From Candidatus Anammoxibacter sp. (GTDB lineage: Bacteria; Planctomycetota; Brocadiia; Brocadiales; Anammoxibacteraceae): a stretch of DNA of 64,000 nucleotides. Each line of letters opens with the position of its first letter. The first letter of the stretch is position 1. The notes under the pieces are model-generated. The model saw nothing but the letters and a program-made list of their open reading frames with translations. It did not search any database and was not told the DNA's origin. The stretch covers positions 62,001-126,000 of the forward strand of contig JAIQZO010000056.1 of the NCBI GenBank assembly GCA_021777055.1, given 5' to 3'. The position numbers were made by a program, and so were the translations under genes. Positions 55,465 through 64,000 of this stretch are shown here, one piece after another.

Positions 55465-55732
55465 GTGCGGCGAATCCGCAACCAAAATACTAGGTGCTGG
55501 ATACTGGATTCTAGATACTGGTAAATAGTTACATTTCTAGTTTGCTGGTCAAGATGCAACATGAAAAAAAGAGGATTTAGATTTAAAATATAATATTTTA
55601 AGCCGGTTGAATAAATTATCAAGCATCTAGTATCAAGTAACCAGTAACTATACTCTTACAAATAACTTAACAATGCAGAGTAAAGATTTCTTTCTAAAAA
55701 AACAAGTTTTTACAGGATAATAGTATAATTAA
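55465..55732. repeat. Diverged long copy of the dispersed element (copy E)
   Basis: Left end GTGCGGCGAATCCGCAACCA as in copy B. The interior has another sequence (ACTAGGTGCTGGATACTGGA, TTCTAGATACTGG), matched in inverted form toward the right (GCATCTAGTATCAAGTAACC). The right end has TTTCTAAAAAAACAAGTTTT then TACAGG, comparable to the outer end of copies B and G. So the ends are conserved while the interior differs. Confidence 0.6.
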
Positions 55733-56155
55733 CCTCATTACAATTTTTTAAGAAGGTATAAAGATAATATCAAGAAAATGTCACAAAATGATCACAAAAA
55801 ACTTTTTTTATGGTAATAGGGAAATTGCAAAAGCTAACAATTAGACTGTGTTGTCCGGTTAGCTATTTGCTTCGGGTGCAATACAAAAAAGTGAGATTAT
55901 GCAACTATAACCATTATTGCGTAGATAAACACCAATTATGAATATAGAACATGAAATGTAGAAGTACAAAGTTTATTGGCTGATTTAACTCGTAACAAGG
56001 CTAAAGCATTGTTACGCACTGTTCCTAGAGGCTCAGCCTCTCCTTATTTAATGGAACAAACAATTTCACGTCCATCAACTAGTACTCTGTCATCGTTCTA
56101 ATGCCGGGTGCAATTTTTCAAGTCTTATCCGCTATAGCTACTCCAGTGAATAGAC

Positions 56156-56276
56156 TGAAGGCTGATGGCTGAAGGCTGAAGGTAAAAGCATAAAGCCTTT
56201 TAAGGGAACTGGCTAAGGGCAAAAATCAAAAGCTACAGCCTTTTGCATTTAAGCTTTACCTATAGCCTTCAGCCTA
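56156..56276. repeat. Long imperfect inverted repeat
   Basis: Left arm TGGCTGAAGGCTGAAGGTAA then AAGCATAAA (56166 onward) faces right arm TTTAAGCTTTACCTATAGCC then TTCAGCCTA (to 56276). The arms are about 30 bases and 75-80% complementary. No coding capacity; looks like a single MITE- or REP-type element. Confidence 0.6.
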
Positions 56277-56492
56277 TCCACCTGCGTAATTACTACCGGT
56301 TAACAAAAAGAGTGAAGATCGAATGGCTATCGCCAATATAACATAGGCGCAGTATTAGTTTCAGAGTCAAAAAGATATTAACTTTAGGTACTTGCAGGAA
56401 TTTTGGCAATTTCTCACGCAATGATATGTGGGAATGTTCATAAATATGAAACATTTTTACACTGTAAAAAGCTAACCTGACAATGCAGACAA

Positions 56493-57974
56493 TTAGTATG
56501 ATATAGATGGCTTGAAAATCGGTAAATAGAAGAAGAAAATCGACCCAATGTTTAACTTACTTATTAGGTCAACATGACTTCCATGAAGCTCTACAATTCG
56601 TTTAGTAATAGCAAGACCAAGACCAGATCCGGTATCTTTCTGTTTAGTTCGGTAAAAACGATCAAAGATAAACGGTATATCCTCCTGACGAATACCACAT
56701 CCATTATCCTCTATCTGAATATATACACTATCTTTCCTTTCAATAAGAACCAGTTTGATTTTACCACCCTCGTTAGTACATCTTAGGGCATTATCTAAAA
56801 TGTTCTGAATGGCTCTTTCGATAAGTCCTATGTCTGCAGCGACAAACGGAAGATTTTCAGGTATTTTTGTTTGTAATGTAATCTTTTTCTTCTCTACTTG
56901 TAATTGAAATTTTTGCAAAATATCATGTGCTAATTCTCCAAGATGAAAAGGTTCTATATTAACTTCTATATCATTTGAGTCTAGTTTGGCAAGCTCAAAC
57001 AACTCCGAAATCAAGTTTTCAAGACGTTTTGAATGATTCAATGCAATTTTAAGATATGTTAACTGTTCGGGGGGAATTGTTTTTTCACCTTTTAATTGTA
57101 AGGTTTCAAGATAACCTTGCATGGATGTAAGTGGCGTACGAAGATCATGGGAAACGTTGCTTATAAGTTCACGACGTTGTATGTCAGACTGCTGAATTTT
57201 GTCTATCTGTTCAATCATACGAGAAGACATTTCACAAAATACCACTTCCAAGCGATCTATTTCATCACCCTTGTCTTTATGAATCGGAAAAAGAGATGAA
57301 ATTGGTTGAAGAAAATTACCCTGTTTAAATGATTCCATCGCAAAGCTTAATTTCCGAAGTCTCCTAGTTAGATATCTGAATAGAAGAAGTCCGGCAACAA
57401 AAACAAAAATCAGTCCGGCAATCGCAATTCCAGTGCTTAAACGAAGAACATAGTTCTTTTTTAATATCTGAGCAATATTATCATACTCTTCACTGCCAAG
57501 AATTATATAAAGATAACCTTCTAATAATAGACCATCGGCAGGTATAGGGGAGGCAGAGAAAACCTTCTGTAAGTTCAGGTTACGAGGATCATCTCCAAGA
57601 ATTGGTAAATTATCGGTTTTTTTATGAAAATTTTTTATTGGGTTTAGTGAAACTGTTTTCCTTTTTACTTTTCCAGGGGGAGCAGAATATGCAAGTATTT
57701 CTCCCTCCGGATTAAGTAGATAAACTTCAATATTTTTATTAATTTTCATAAGCATATCAAAGCTTTCCTTTAATGCTTTCTTATTGATCTTACTATCTTT
57801 AATAAAGGTCATTTTAGATACAAGGTAAGCGGCAAGATCATAATTAAGTCTCTGTGCCCCTTCCTGTATATAAAGGCGAGTAGTAAATAGTGTAAGAAAA
57901 ATATACAATAAACCTATAACAATAAACAGGCCAGCTAAAACTAAAACTATTTTTCCATATAGGGTTTTAAACAA
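56493..57974 (-). CDS. Membrane sensor histidine kinase
   Basis: 493 residues from the TTG at 57974, which has AGGAGA seven bases upstream and begins one base after the response-regulator stop; the longer ATG reading would lie inside that gene. Two helices (about 8-30 and 178-200) flank an extracytoplasmic domain of about 140 residues without a recognisable fold. HAMP (about 200-260), HisKA with the phospho-His in SNVSHDLRTPLTSMQGYLET, and HATPase with NILDNALRCTNEGG, DNGCGIRQEDIPFIFDRFYR and GSGLGLAITKRIVEL follow. PhoR/ResE-like layout; signal unknown. Confidence 0.92.
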   Translation of the reverse strand: MFKTLYGKIVLVLAGLFIVIGLLYIFLTLFTTRLYIQEGAQRLNYDLAAYLVSKMTFIKDSKINKKALKESFDMLMKINKNIEVYLLNPEGEILAYSAPPGKVKRKTVSLNPIKNFHKKTDNLPILGDDPRNLNLQKVFSASPIPADGLLLEGYLYIILGSEEYDNIAQILKKNYVLRLSTGIAIAGLIFVFVAGLLLFRYLTRRLRKLSFAMESFKQGNFLQPISSLFPIHKDKGDEIDRLEVVFCEMSSRMIEQIDKIQQSDIQRRELISNVSHDLRTPLTSMQGYLETLQLKGEKTIPPEQLTYLKIALNHSKRLENLISELFELAKLDSNDIEVNIEPFHLGELAHDILQKFQLQVEKKKITLQTKIPENLPFVAADIGLIERAIQNILDNALRCTNEGGKIKLVLIERKDSVYIQIEDNGCGIRQEDIPFIFDRFYRTKQKDTGSGLGLAITKRIVELHGSHVDLISKLNIGSIFFFYLPIFKPSISY

Positions 57975-57975
57975 G

Positions 57976-58722
57976 TTAAGTCTCCTGCCAACTATCTGTA
58001 AATTTATATCCAATACCCCACACGGTAAGTATATAATGCGGATGCGTGGGATCAGATTCAATTTTTGCCCTTAATCTATTTATGTGTGAATTAACTGTAT
58101 GTTCATATCCCTCGAAACCATAGCCCCATACGGTGTTTAGTAATTGAGTACGAGTATAAACTTTACCTGGGTGTGTTACAAAAATGTGGAGAAGATCAAA
58201 CTCTTTTGCCGTTAAATAAACTAAGTTCTCTTTTAATGTTACTTTTCTTTTCTCTATATCAATAACAAGAGCTCCAAATTTAATCTCTTCGACTCTCTTA
58301 CCAGATGATGATAAAGAGTTGTTAAATGCTTCTACCCTGCGAAAAATAGCTTTAACACGCGCCAATAACTCCTTAATACTAAACGGTTTTGTTATGTAAT
58401 CATCCGCACCTATTTCCAAACCAACCACTCTGTCAATTTCAGATGATTTACACGTTAACATTAAAATAGGAGTATACACAGATGCGGAACGAATACTTTT
58501 ACAAATTTCCAATCCATCTATCTTTGGAAGCATTAAATCAAGAATAACCAGATTAAATTTATTCGATATGGCTAGCTCAAGTCCACTCTCTCCGTCATAA
58601 ACAAGTTTTACCTCATAACCCATATCTTCTAAGTTGATTGCCAACAAGTTTGTTATGTCCTTATCGTCATCAATAATTAGGATCTTATTTTTTACACAAG
58701 GCTTTTCCTGTTTCATATTCAT
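57976..58722 (-). CDS. OmpR/PhoB-family response regulator
   Basis: 248 residues from the ATG at 58722, preceded by GAGAG; the longer reading from 58770 has no ribosome-binding site. The receiver has ILIIDDDKDITNLLAINLED, the phospho-acceptor Asp in LVILDLMLPKIDGLEI and the Lys in YITKPFSIKELLARV. The winged-helix effector (about 150-245) has LTAKEFDLLHIFVTHPGKVY, TRTQLLNTVWGYGFEGYEHT and VNSHINRLRAKIESDPTHPH then YILTVWGIGYKF. It is the partner of the kinase encoded next. Confidence 0.94.
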   Translation of the reverse strand: MNMKQEKPCVKNKILIIDDDKDITNLLAINLEDMGYEVKLVYDGESGLELAISNKFNLVILDLMLPKIDGLEICKSIRSASVYTPILMLTCKSSEIDRVVGLEIGADDYITKPFSIKELLARVKAIFRRVEAFNNSLSSSGKRVEEIKFGALVIDIEKRKVTLKENLVYLTAKEFDLLHIFVTHPGKVYTRTQLLNTVWGYGFEGYEHTVNSHINRLRAKIESDPTHPHYILTVWGIGYKFTDSWQET

Positions 58723-59238
58723 ATTTTCACTCTCAAATATCACAAAAGCATCACATAATGAATAATACAAAATAACGAAAATAATATGGTGAGTTTTTTT
58801 ACTTTATTATTTGGATTAGAATATCATTTTTTTTATGGAATGATTTACTTAATTTCAGAATATCTTTCCTTAGTAGCCAACATTTTTATCTCTCATTATT
58901 TTAATATTTTATCTAATAGATAAACATGCTTTTTTTCATATTAGGAGCTGTTACAAAATAAGTTGCGTTTATTCTGTTTAGATTCGTACTCTGTAATTGT
59001 GCGAATTTATCTTGCAGATATTATAATCAACTGAAAATAAAGTTTTTTTTTTAATTAGCGCTTACGGCTGACCAGAATCTCCAAAGAGAAGCGCACTCCT
59101 ATCGCAAACGAATATCTCCCCATACATTATCAAGGCTAAAGCCTTGAGTTACTAAATGTAACTCAAACCTTCAGATTTGATTCAATTAGAAAAGATACAA
59201 CTTTCGGAATAGTAAAAAAAAAATTCTTATACTATCAA

Positions 59239-59320
59239 GTTAAAGGTTCAAAGTTCACGGTACAAAGGTTAAATATACGAAAACAAAAAACGTTTAACCT
59301 TAAACCTTTAAACCCTAAAA
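59239..59320. repeat. Imperfect inverted repeat of AGGTT-type blocks
   Basis: Left GTTAAAGGTTCAAAGTTCAC and GGTACAAAGGTTAAA; right GTTTAACCTTAAACCTTTAA then ACCCTAAA. The arms pair with several mismatches around an A-rich centre. Function unknown. Confidence 0.5.
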
Positions 59321-59350
59321 ATTTCAAATATTTTTGGCTAGATTTAAGTT

Positions 59351-59426
59351 AAATTTAACAAATCTAATTGAACCAAACCGGAAGCGTAGCCTTCGCTGCG
59401 TTGAGGATTTGGAGATTGAAGATTTA
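59351..59426 (-). repeat. Dispersed repeat family 2, copy 3 (inverted)
   Basis: In reverse complement it reads CAATCTCCAAATCCTCAACG, CAGCGAAGGCTACGCTTCCG and GTTTGGTTCAATTAGATTTG, matching 50014 block by block. The tandem duplication at 59400 starts inside this copy. Confidence 0.65.
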
Positions 59427-59493
59427 GTAAAGTTCGCCTAAAAATAGTTGAGGATTTGGAGATTGAAGATTTAGTAAAGTTCGCCTAAAAATA
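59400..59493. repeat. Exact 47-base tandem duplication
   Basis: Units 59400-59446 and 59447-59493 are identical (each begins GTTGAGGATTTGGAGATTGA and ends CGCCTAAAAATA). Identity suggests a recent event or active slippage. Confidence 0.95.
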
Positions 59494-60101
59494 AATGTAA
59501 GAAGTTTAGCTTGTTTTGGGACAGCTTCTTAGACTTATAACACAAGAAGTAACCTGATAAATAAAAATTAACTACTATTCAAAAAATTGTATGAGATGCG
59601 TAATATTTTTCGTACTTTCAGATTTGATTGAAATGGTAACTAATGCTTATATTCAATTCACTGTGGATTAAATATAAACGGGGATATGTAATTTAGAAAT
59701 ACACAAGGAAAATGTCTATAACCCTGATTATTTTACAAATAATAGAAATGATCTAATTTCAATGGATACTAACGCCAATAAGCAAAAACTGGTCGACGGT
59801 ATATTGGAATACAATAGGTGAATCAGGAGAGAATCAAAGAACTACTTTTATAAAATGTTATTAAGGAATAGTGGATTGTAAAGGTTGGACCTCCAATAAT
59901 AACATAAATATCATAATAAATGGAATAAGTAGAATAAATAGAAGGACAGTAAATTCTTACGAAGGTACTTCAACTAAAGCATCAAAACTTTGTATAGATA
60001 TATCACGAGTCAATAATGCAAAGAATATCAAATGGAAAAAAGTTAAAAGATAAACTTAAACTAACGTTTAAAATTTAACATGTAAAAATAAATATACTCA
60101 C

Positions 60102-60145
60102 CTACAAGGAGGCGCCTTTGTTAAGCACACAGTGCCTCCTTGTAG
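60102..60145. terminator. 12-bp perfect hairpin with flanking T tracts
   Basis: CTACAAGGAGGC (60102-60113) pairs exactly with GCCTCCTTGTAG (60134-60145). On the plus strand AAAATTTTTTATT follows; on the minus strand TGAGTATATTTATTTTTAC follows. It lies 87 bases after the stop of the minus-strand gene at 60232 and could terminate it, or terminate a plus-strand transcript from the gene-poor region. Confidence 0.65.
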
Positions 60146-60231
60146 AAAATTTTTTATTCGACCTTTTAGGTAATGTCAGTAGCTGGTTCTAAATACCAGG
60201 TATTAATTATTAATATCATTTTAACAATACA

Positions 60232-60654
60232 CTATAAAACCTCTTCTTCTGGTTTTAAACCACCTTTTTTCATATCTCTGAATTCAATTTTTTCAGGGGA
60301 AAATACAATTACTACGAATGATGGATCATCTATACCCCCTGGGAAAAACTGTTTCAAATCATCTTGCCATATATTTTTTTTACTCTCTAAATCTGAAAAA
60401 GTTTCCATCTTTCCAAATAATCTGACATCTCTGGCTGTATTCTCATTGGAAGCGACAATACATGCTTCATGTATGCACTCTATCTGATGAACTTTTGGTG
60501 AATTTTTATAGGAAGCAAACCATATTTTTAGATCATCTGTCACCTTTTGTACCTGCATTACTCTACAAAACGGTTTACATTCAAGACAGGTTGCAACTGT
60601 TACATTCTTTACTGAATCTAAAACTTCTTTTACATTTTTTTTAACTTCAGACAT
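60232..60654 (-). CDS. Pyridoxamine 5'-phosphate oxidase-like flavin-binding protein
   Basis: 140 residues, split-barrel fold. NVTVATCLECKPFCRVMQVQ, LKIWFASYKNSPKVHQIECI and ARDVRLFGKMETFSDLESKK follow the order of the general-stress/PNPOx-like family (substrate region, phosphate-binding SxK-x-xQI, and dimer strand). It may bind FMN or F420 or a heme; the two early cysteines are unusual. It stands alone. Confidence 0.8.
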   Translation of the reverse strand: MSEVKKNVKEVLDSVKNVTVATCLECKPFCRVMQVQKVTDDLKIWFASYKNSPKVHQIECIHEACIVASNENTARDVRLFGKMETFSDLESKKNIWQDDLKQFFPGGIDDPSFVVIVFSPEKIEFRDMKKGGLKPEEEVL

Positions 60655-60863
60655 AATATTTCCTTTATATTCTTTAAGGTTTAACTGAAAATAACTTTTT
60701 GTTTTTAACTCTTATCTTCAGATCAACTTTACTCAATCTTAAATCACTAAATACTTAACACTATTAAAGCAGTTAATATTGTTCCGATCAAAATATTAAT
60801 AATATTCAGCTAAAATCTAAAAGTCCAAAAACTAAATTATTTATAGTAAAGTCCCTGTTTTAT
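60655..60863. other. Short AT-rich spacer
   Basis: 209 bases between two minus-strand genes; nothing recognised except AGGAAAT upstream of the 60654 start. Confidence 0.3.
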
Positions 60864-61964
60864 TTAATTTAAAATTCTCTGATTTGTTTCTATGTCATCT
60901 AGGTATCCTATTTTACCAGGCTCAACAACAACATCTGGTTCCATACTAACCTTTCTTATCCATGAGGATTCTAATTTGGGTTTCCAATATAGCTTATGAA
61001 ATCCAGGATTAACATTATCAAACGAATAGATACCATATCTATCTGTCACAGTTTGCAATGGTTTACTATTTCTGGTATCTTTATAATAAGTTAAACCCTC
61101 TTTTTTTAATTTAACTAATCTAACTTCGCATCCCTCTAATGGTTCTCCGTTACTAATAAACCGTCCTTTTACTTTACCAAGATTAACATCTTGAATCGTC
61201 CTTCTAACTGGTGGAGACCTTCTATCAACCGTTTCTCGTTTATCATCAACCGGTGGTGCTTGTTCCTGTTTCTTTAACGTTTTATCTAGTAAATCAAAAC
61301 CTCCGGAAGTTGATGAAGATTTTTTAGATTTTCCACCTTTTATCTCTGACAATAATTGACTTTTTACTCTATCTTTTGATGTCTTGATCTCAGATAACAG
61401 GTCACTTTTAACATTACTTTTTGCTTTATATTTATCTCTTTTCTCGTCAATGTTTTCATTTTCCGAATCCTCTTCCAAAGAAACAAAATCTGAAAAAACG
61501 TCATCATTTCTATTAGATGATCTCTGTTCAAAACGGTTACGACTACTCTGGTTTGATCTTTTATTTTTATCTCCATAGCCAACAGTAGTTGTTTTTTCAA
61601 CGTTTTTTGATTGTCCGTACTGCGTATTTGGTTTTGAGAAATCCATTTCTACAGACCGTATAACATTTCTAGGAAAATTTATAACTACTTCCTTTTCAAA
61701 CATACTTATAACTTTACATTGTACTCTGGCCCTATTGATCAAAATTAAATCATCTGAAAATTCTGAAGAGTCATTAAATGCCATAGTGACAGAAAAGATA
61801 TCCGATTTTGAAACAGACAAAATGACATTATCTGTTTCCATTTTATTTATCTTTGCTTCTATTCCTATTTCTGCGTTTTTAAAATATATTATATCTCCAT
61901 ATAAAATATCATAATGGAAAAATAGCAGACAAATAATGGATAATCCTAAACAAATGTTTCTCAA
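60864..61964 (-). CDS. Exported protein with a C-terminal carboxypeptidase-regulatory-like domain
   Basis: 366 residues. Signal peptide about 1-23 (ILYGDIIYF). Residues 25-110 are beta-rich (DIIYFKNAEIGIEAKINKME, RARVQCKVISMFEKEVVINF), reminiscent of the small beta-barrel domains of SH3- or Sm-like type. A long, charged, Ser/Asn/Lys-rich linker (115-260) contains two near repeats (KSDLLSEIK and KSQLLSEIK). The C-terminus (about 268-345; GKVKGRFISNGEPLEGCEVR, TVTDRYGIYSFDNVNPGFHK) is a CarboxypepD_reg/CNA-B-like beta-sandwich. Function unknown; probably surface or periplasmic. Confidence 0.72.
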   Translation of the reverse strand: MRNICLGLSIICLLFFHYDILYGDIIYFKNAEIGIEAKINKMETDNVILSVSKSDIFSVTMAFNDSSEFSDDLILINRARVQCKVISMFEKEVVINFPRNVIRSVEMDFSKPNTQYGQSKNVEKTTTVGYGDKNKRSNQSSRNRFEQRSSNRNDDVFSDFVSLEEDSENENIDEKRDKYKAKSNVKSDLLSEIKTSKDRVKSQLLSEIKGGKSKKSSSTSGGFDLLDKTLKKQEQAPPVDDKRETVDRRSPPVRRTIQDVNLGKVKGRFISNGEPLEGCEVRLVKLKKEGLTYYKDTRNSKPLQTVTDRYGIYSFDNVNPGFHKLYWKPKLESSWIRKVSMEPDVVVEPGKIGYLDDIETNQRILN

Positions 61965-62070
61965 ATTAAACCTATTTCTTGTATATTTTAATTAAGTTTT
62001 TCTAATTTAATATTATACCTAAATTGAGTAATTCTTTTGCTAAAAAATATGAAATTTGTTGCAGCAGGAT

Positions 62071-62277
62071 GTATTACTTTATAAAGGCTTCTTTTTAAAA
62101 AGATTTTGTAGTTTTTATGGAATACAGAATTTTGGAGTCGGAAGTCAGAATAATAGAAAACATGATACAGGAAGTAAATACAAATTTACAACTAATAACT
62201 CTATTGTAAAAACAAACACAAATCTATACTCTATTCGGAATTCTATTTACTGACTCCTGTATTTTGGTTGCGGCTTT
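62071..62277. repeat. MITE-like dispersed element, copy F
   Basis: Left outer part GTATTACTTTATAAAGGCTT, then GATTTTGTAGTTTTTATGGA and ATACAGAATTTTGGAGTC; right part GGAATTCTATTTACTGACTC, CTGTATTTTGGTTGCGGCTT. Same orientation as copy A, opposite to B. It fills the gap between the two flanking minus-strand genes. Confidence 0.75.
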
Positions 62278-62302
62278 ACTTTATTTTTTTATTTAAAATC
62301 TA

Positions 62303-64000
62303 TCACTTGAGCTTTTTATAAATAGAAAATTCTCTATCCGCTTCCTTTGTCTTCCATCGAGCTCTGTAAATGGTTCCCAACGCAAAATGGGCTTCGGCAT
62401 TATCGGGGTCTAATTCAATAGCTTTTTTCAACCAGAACATAGAATCATCCATATCACCTTTTTTTGCGTAAGCTATACCTAAATTATAATTAGCCTCAAC
62501 ATAATTAGGATCTAATTCGATTGTTCTCTTATATTCATATATTGCTTCTTCATATTTACCTTTATAATCGTAAGCTACACCTAAATTGTTATGAACTTTT
62601 ACATAGTTTGGATCTATTTCCAACGCCTTTTTCCATTCAGCTGCAGCGCTATCAAGATCGCCTAAATGTCTATGTATTAAACCCAAATTATAATGTGCCT
62701 TTGCGTGCTTAGGATCTAGTTCTATTGCTTTATTTAGTGCGGACACAGCATCATCAACCATCTCTTTTTCCATATAAATTGAACCTAAATGATAGTGAGC
62801 TTGAGCGTAATTAGGTTCTAGATCTAAAACAGTATTAAATGCTTTAATAGCTTTGTCAATCTGACCCGTACTATAATAAGCAAATCCTAAATTATTATAT
62901 GCCTTATAATTTCTTTTATCTGCTTCAATCGCTTTTTTCCATTCAACAACAGAATCATTAGTTTGACCTTTATCACTATAACAATTGCCAAGTAAAAAAT
63001 GTAAACTGCTATTATTTGGGATATTCACAATACCCTCTTTTAATAGGTCAATTGCTTTATCTGTCTCTTTTCTTTCAATGTATACAATGCTTGAGTTGTA
63101 ATAAGCTTCAACATAATTTTTTTTCAGTTCCAGCGCTTTCCTATATGCTTCAAGGGATTCGTTATATAACATCTGTTTAAAATATGCAAACCCAATATTT
63201 ATATAAGCTTTACTATAATCTGGTTTTATTTTTAAAGCAATTTTAAGTGCAACAATAGCATCTTCATATTTTTCTTTCTCTAGATATATAAGGCCTATAT
63301 TGTAATAAGCCTTTTCGTGTTTATCGTCTAACTCAATAACTTTTTGAAAAAGAGATACTGCCTTATTAAGGTCACCCATACTATGATAAGTTATCCCTAT
63401 GTTATAAAAATTATTGGCATCATCGGGGAATATTTCCGAAGCCTTTTTATACTCAGCTATCGCCTCTTTAAATTTTCCTTTTTCCTGAAATGTAATTGCC
63501 ATATAATTTAATACTCTAACGTCTTTTGGATTAATTTCCAACGCCTTGTTCCAATTAATAACTGCTTCATTAATCATTCCATCATTATAATAAACTATTC
63601 CCAAATTATAATATGCATCTGCAAAAGCAGGTGCTAACTCAATGGCTTTATTTAAGGCTTTTATTGAATCTTTAGATAATCCCTTTGTAAAATATGCCGT
63701 TCCCAAATTGTAGTAAGCTTCAGCATAACCAGTATTAACCTTAATAGCCTTCTCATATTCAGCAATTGCTTCATCTAATAGTCCGCTCTTCATATAAACA
63801 ATACCAAGGTTATTTATTGCCTGAAAGTAACCAGGATCAATTGTTAACACTTGATTAAATAATAAAGCAGCTTTTTCCAGCAATCCGTTTTCTATATACA
63901 ATACGCCTATATTATACAAGGCCATTGTATTATTAGAGTCAATTTCTATAATTTTATTAAAAGTTTCAATTGCAGTTTCTCTGTTGCCTCTCTTTGCCGC
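62303..64000 (-). CDS. Long tetratricopeptide-repeat protein (5' end outside window)
   Basis: An internal ATG exists at 63925, but the frame stays open to base 64000 and the extra codons continue a TPR (NRETAIETFNKIIEIDSNN), so the true start lies to the right. At least 565 residues consist almost entirely of 34-residue TPR units with the usual W/Y-LG-Y/A-F-A-P pattern (AYYNLGTAYFTKGLSKDSIK, KAHYNLGLIHRHLGDLDSAA); I count about 16. No enzymatic domain is visible at the C-terminus, which ends in a short basic helix (KTKEADREFSIYKKLK). It is a protein-interaction scaffold, possibly with a signal or catalytic domain beyond the edge. The uniform repeats suggest recent amplification. Confidence 0.9.
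   Translation of the reverse strand, partial: AAKRGNRETAIETFNKIIEIDSNNTMALYNIGVLYIENGLLEKAALLFNQVLTIDPGYFQAINNLGIVYMKSGLLDEAIAEYEKAIKVNTGYAEAYYNLGTAYFTKGLSKDSIKALNKAIELAPAFADAYYNLGIVYYNDGMINEAVINWNKALEINPKDVRVLNYMAITFQEKGKFKEAIAEYKKASEIFPDDANNFYNIGITYHSMGDLNKAVSLFQKVIELDDKHEKAYYNIGLIYLEKEKYEDAIVALKIALKIKPDYSKAYINIGFAYFKQMLYNESLEAYRKALELKKNYVEAYYNSSIVYIERKETDKAIDLLKEGIVNIPNNSSLHFLLGNCYSDKGQTNDSVVEWKKAIEADKRNYKAYNNLGFAYYSTGQIDKAIKAFNTVLDLEPNYAQAHYHLGSIYMEKEMVDDAVSALNKAIELDPKHAKAHYNLGLIHRHLGDLDSAAAEWKKALEIDPNYVKVHNNLGVAYDYKGKYEEAIYEYKRTIELDPNYVEANYNLGIAYAKKGDMDDSMFWLKKAIELDPDNAEAHFALGTIYRARWKTKEADREFSIYKKLK

Larger units (their letters stand above)
55336..56492. other. 1157-base non-coding region rich in palindromes
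   Basis: No gene seen. It contains repeat copy E (55465-55732), a hairpin-rich part at 55990-56070 (GTAACAAGG...CATTGTTAC and AGAGGCTCAGCCTCT), and the inverted repeat at 56156-56276. The short palindrome TGTCACAAAATGATCACA at about 55778 could be an operator. It lies between two minus-strand transcription units. Confidence 0.5.
58771..60231. other. 1.46-kb non-coding region with several repeats
   Basis: No convincing gene. Items seen: hairpins CAAGGCTAAAGCCTTG and GAGTTACTAAATGTAACTC at 59129-59165; an imperfect inverted repeat at 59239-59320; repeat family 2 copy 3 at 59351; a 47-base tandem duplication at 59400; a weak GTG reading frame of 60 codons at 59871-60053 rich in Asn and Ile; and the hairpin at 60102-60145. 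The weak frame has no ribosome-binding site and no relatives I know. Confidence 0.5.

Noticed and set aside
55850-55930. Riboswitch-like stretch around GGTTAGCTATTTGCTTCGGG
   Set aside because: I could not fit it to any riboswitch consensus I know, and no gene starts downstream on that strand.
54463-59493. CRISPR array
   Set aside because: The repeats here are palindromic singles or one two-unit tandem; there is no series of regularly spaced identical repeats and no cas gene.
59871-60053. 60-codon plus-strand frame in the gene-poor region
   Set aside because: It has a GTG start without a ribosome-binding site and low-complexity Asn/Ile-rich sequence; kept only as a remark in the region entry.

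Overview
The window reads as an AT-rich planctomycete chromosome, most likely an anammox bacterium (order Brocadiales) and perhaps a marine Scalindua-like one. The clues are a Planctomycetes/Verrucomicrobia-restricted protein (30760-31209), a ketosynthase pair beside a B12-type radical SAM protein and an old-yellow-enzyme reductase (the kind of gene set proposed for ladderane lipids), a small c-type cytochrome, and heavy investment in Mrp-type cation/proton antiporters. The taxonomic call is inference; no rRNA is present.

Region 1 (1-19049, all minus strand) holds three consecutive Mrp-type antiporter modules. From upstream to downstream they are: (i) 19049-14672, ordered E-F-G-[DUF4040+MbhE]-B-C-D; (ii) 13964-7807, ordered A-(PsiE-like)-B-C-D-E-F with no visible G; (iii) 7501-1, ordered E-F-G-DUF4040-[MbhE+B]-C-D-D'-D''. 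Modules i and iii have the subunit order of the Mrp part of membrane-bound hydrogenase-type complexes; module ii has the classical Mrp order. A small parvulin gene separates i and ii.

Region 2 (19076-36978) is mostly housekeeping: initiator tRNA-Met, a cytochrome c'-like protein, trpE, a divergent pair of SPFH proteins, a coiled-coil exported protein, serA, speE/speD, a selenocysteine tRNA, metG-ricT, pnp and rpsO.

Region 3 (37618-45594) contains an ISL3-type transposase relic, a YciH/SUI1 protein, a glycine-rich RRM protein, and then the most interesting block: radical SAM - ketosynthase - catalytically dead ketosynthase-like partner - FMN/Fe-S reductase, all on the minus strand.

Region 4 (45993-54422, plus strand) has rpsU, a cupin lipoprotein with a long acidic tail, surE, a VanZ-like protein, a thioredoxin-like protein, a large AsmA/YdbH-like protein with a DUF1318 (YdbL-like) lipoprotein, and a DksA/TraR zinc-finger protein. 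Region 5 (54682-64000) has a spondin-domain protein, an OmpR-type two-component system, a flavin-binding split-barrel protein, a secreted carboxypeptidase-regulatory-like protein and a long TPR protein that runs off the right edge.

The intergenic DNA is unusually structured. A dispersed MITE-like element of about 210-250 bp with two recognisably different ends occurs at least three times nearly complete (7521, 33739, 62071) and in diverged or partial form at 28811, 38541 and 55465. A second family occurs at 48551, 50014 and 59351 (inverted). Several palindromic or tandem repeats fill the gaps at 54463, 56156 and 58771-60231.
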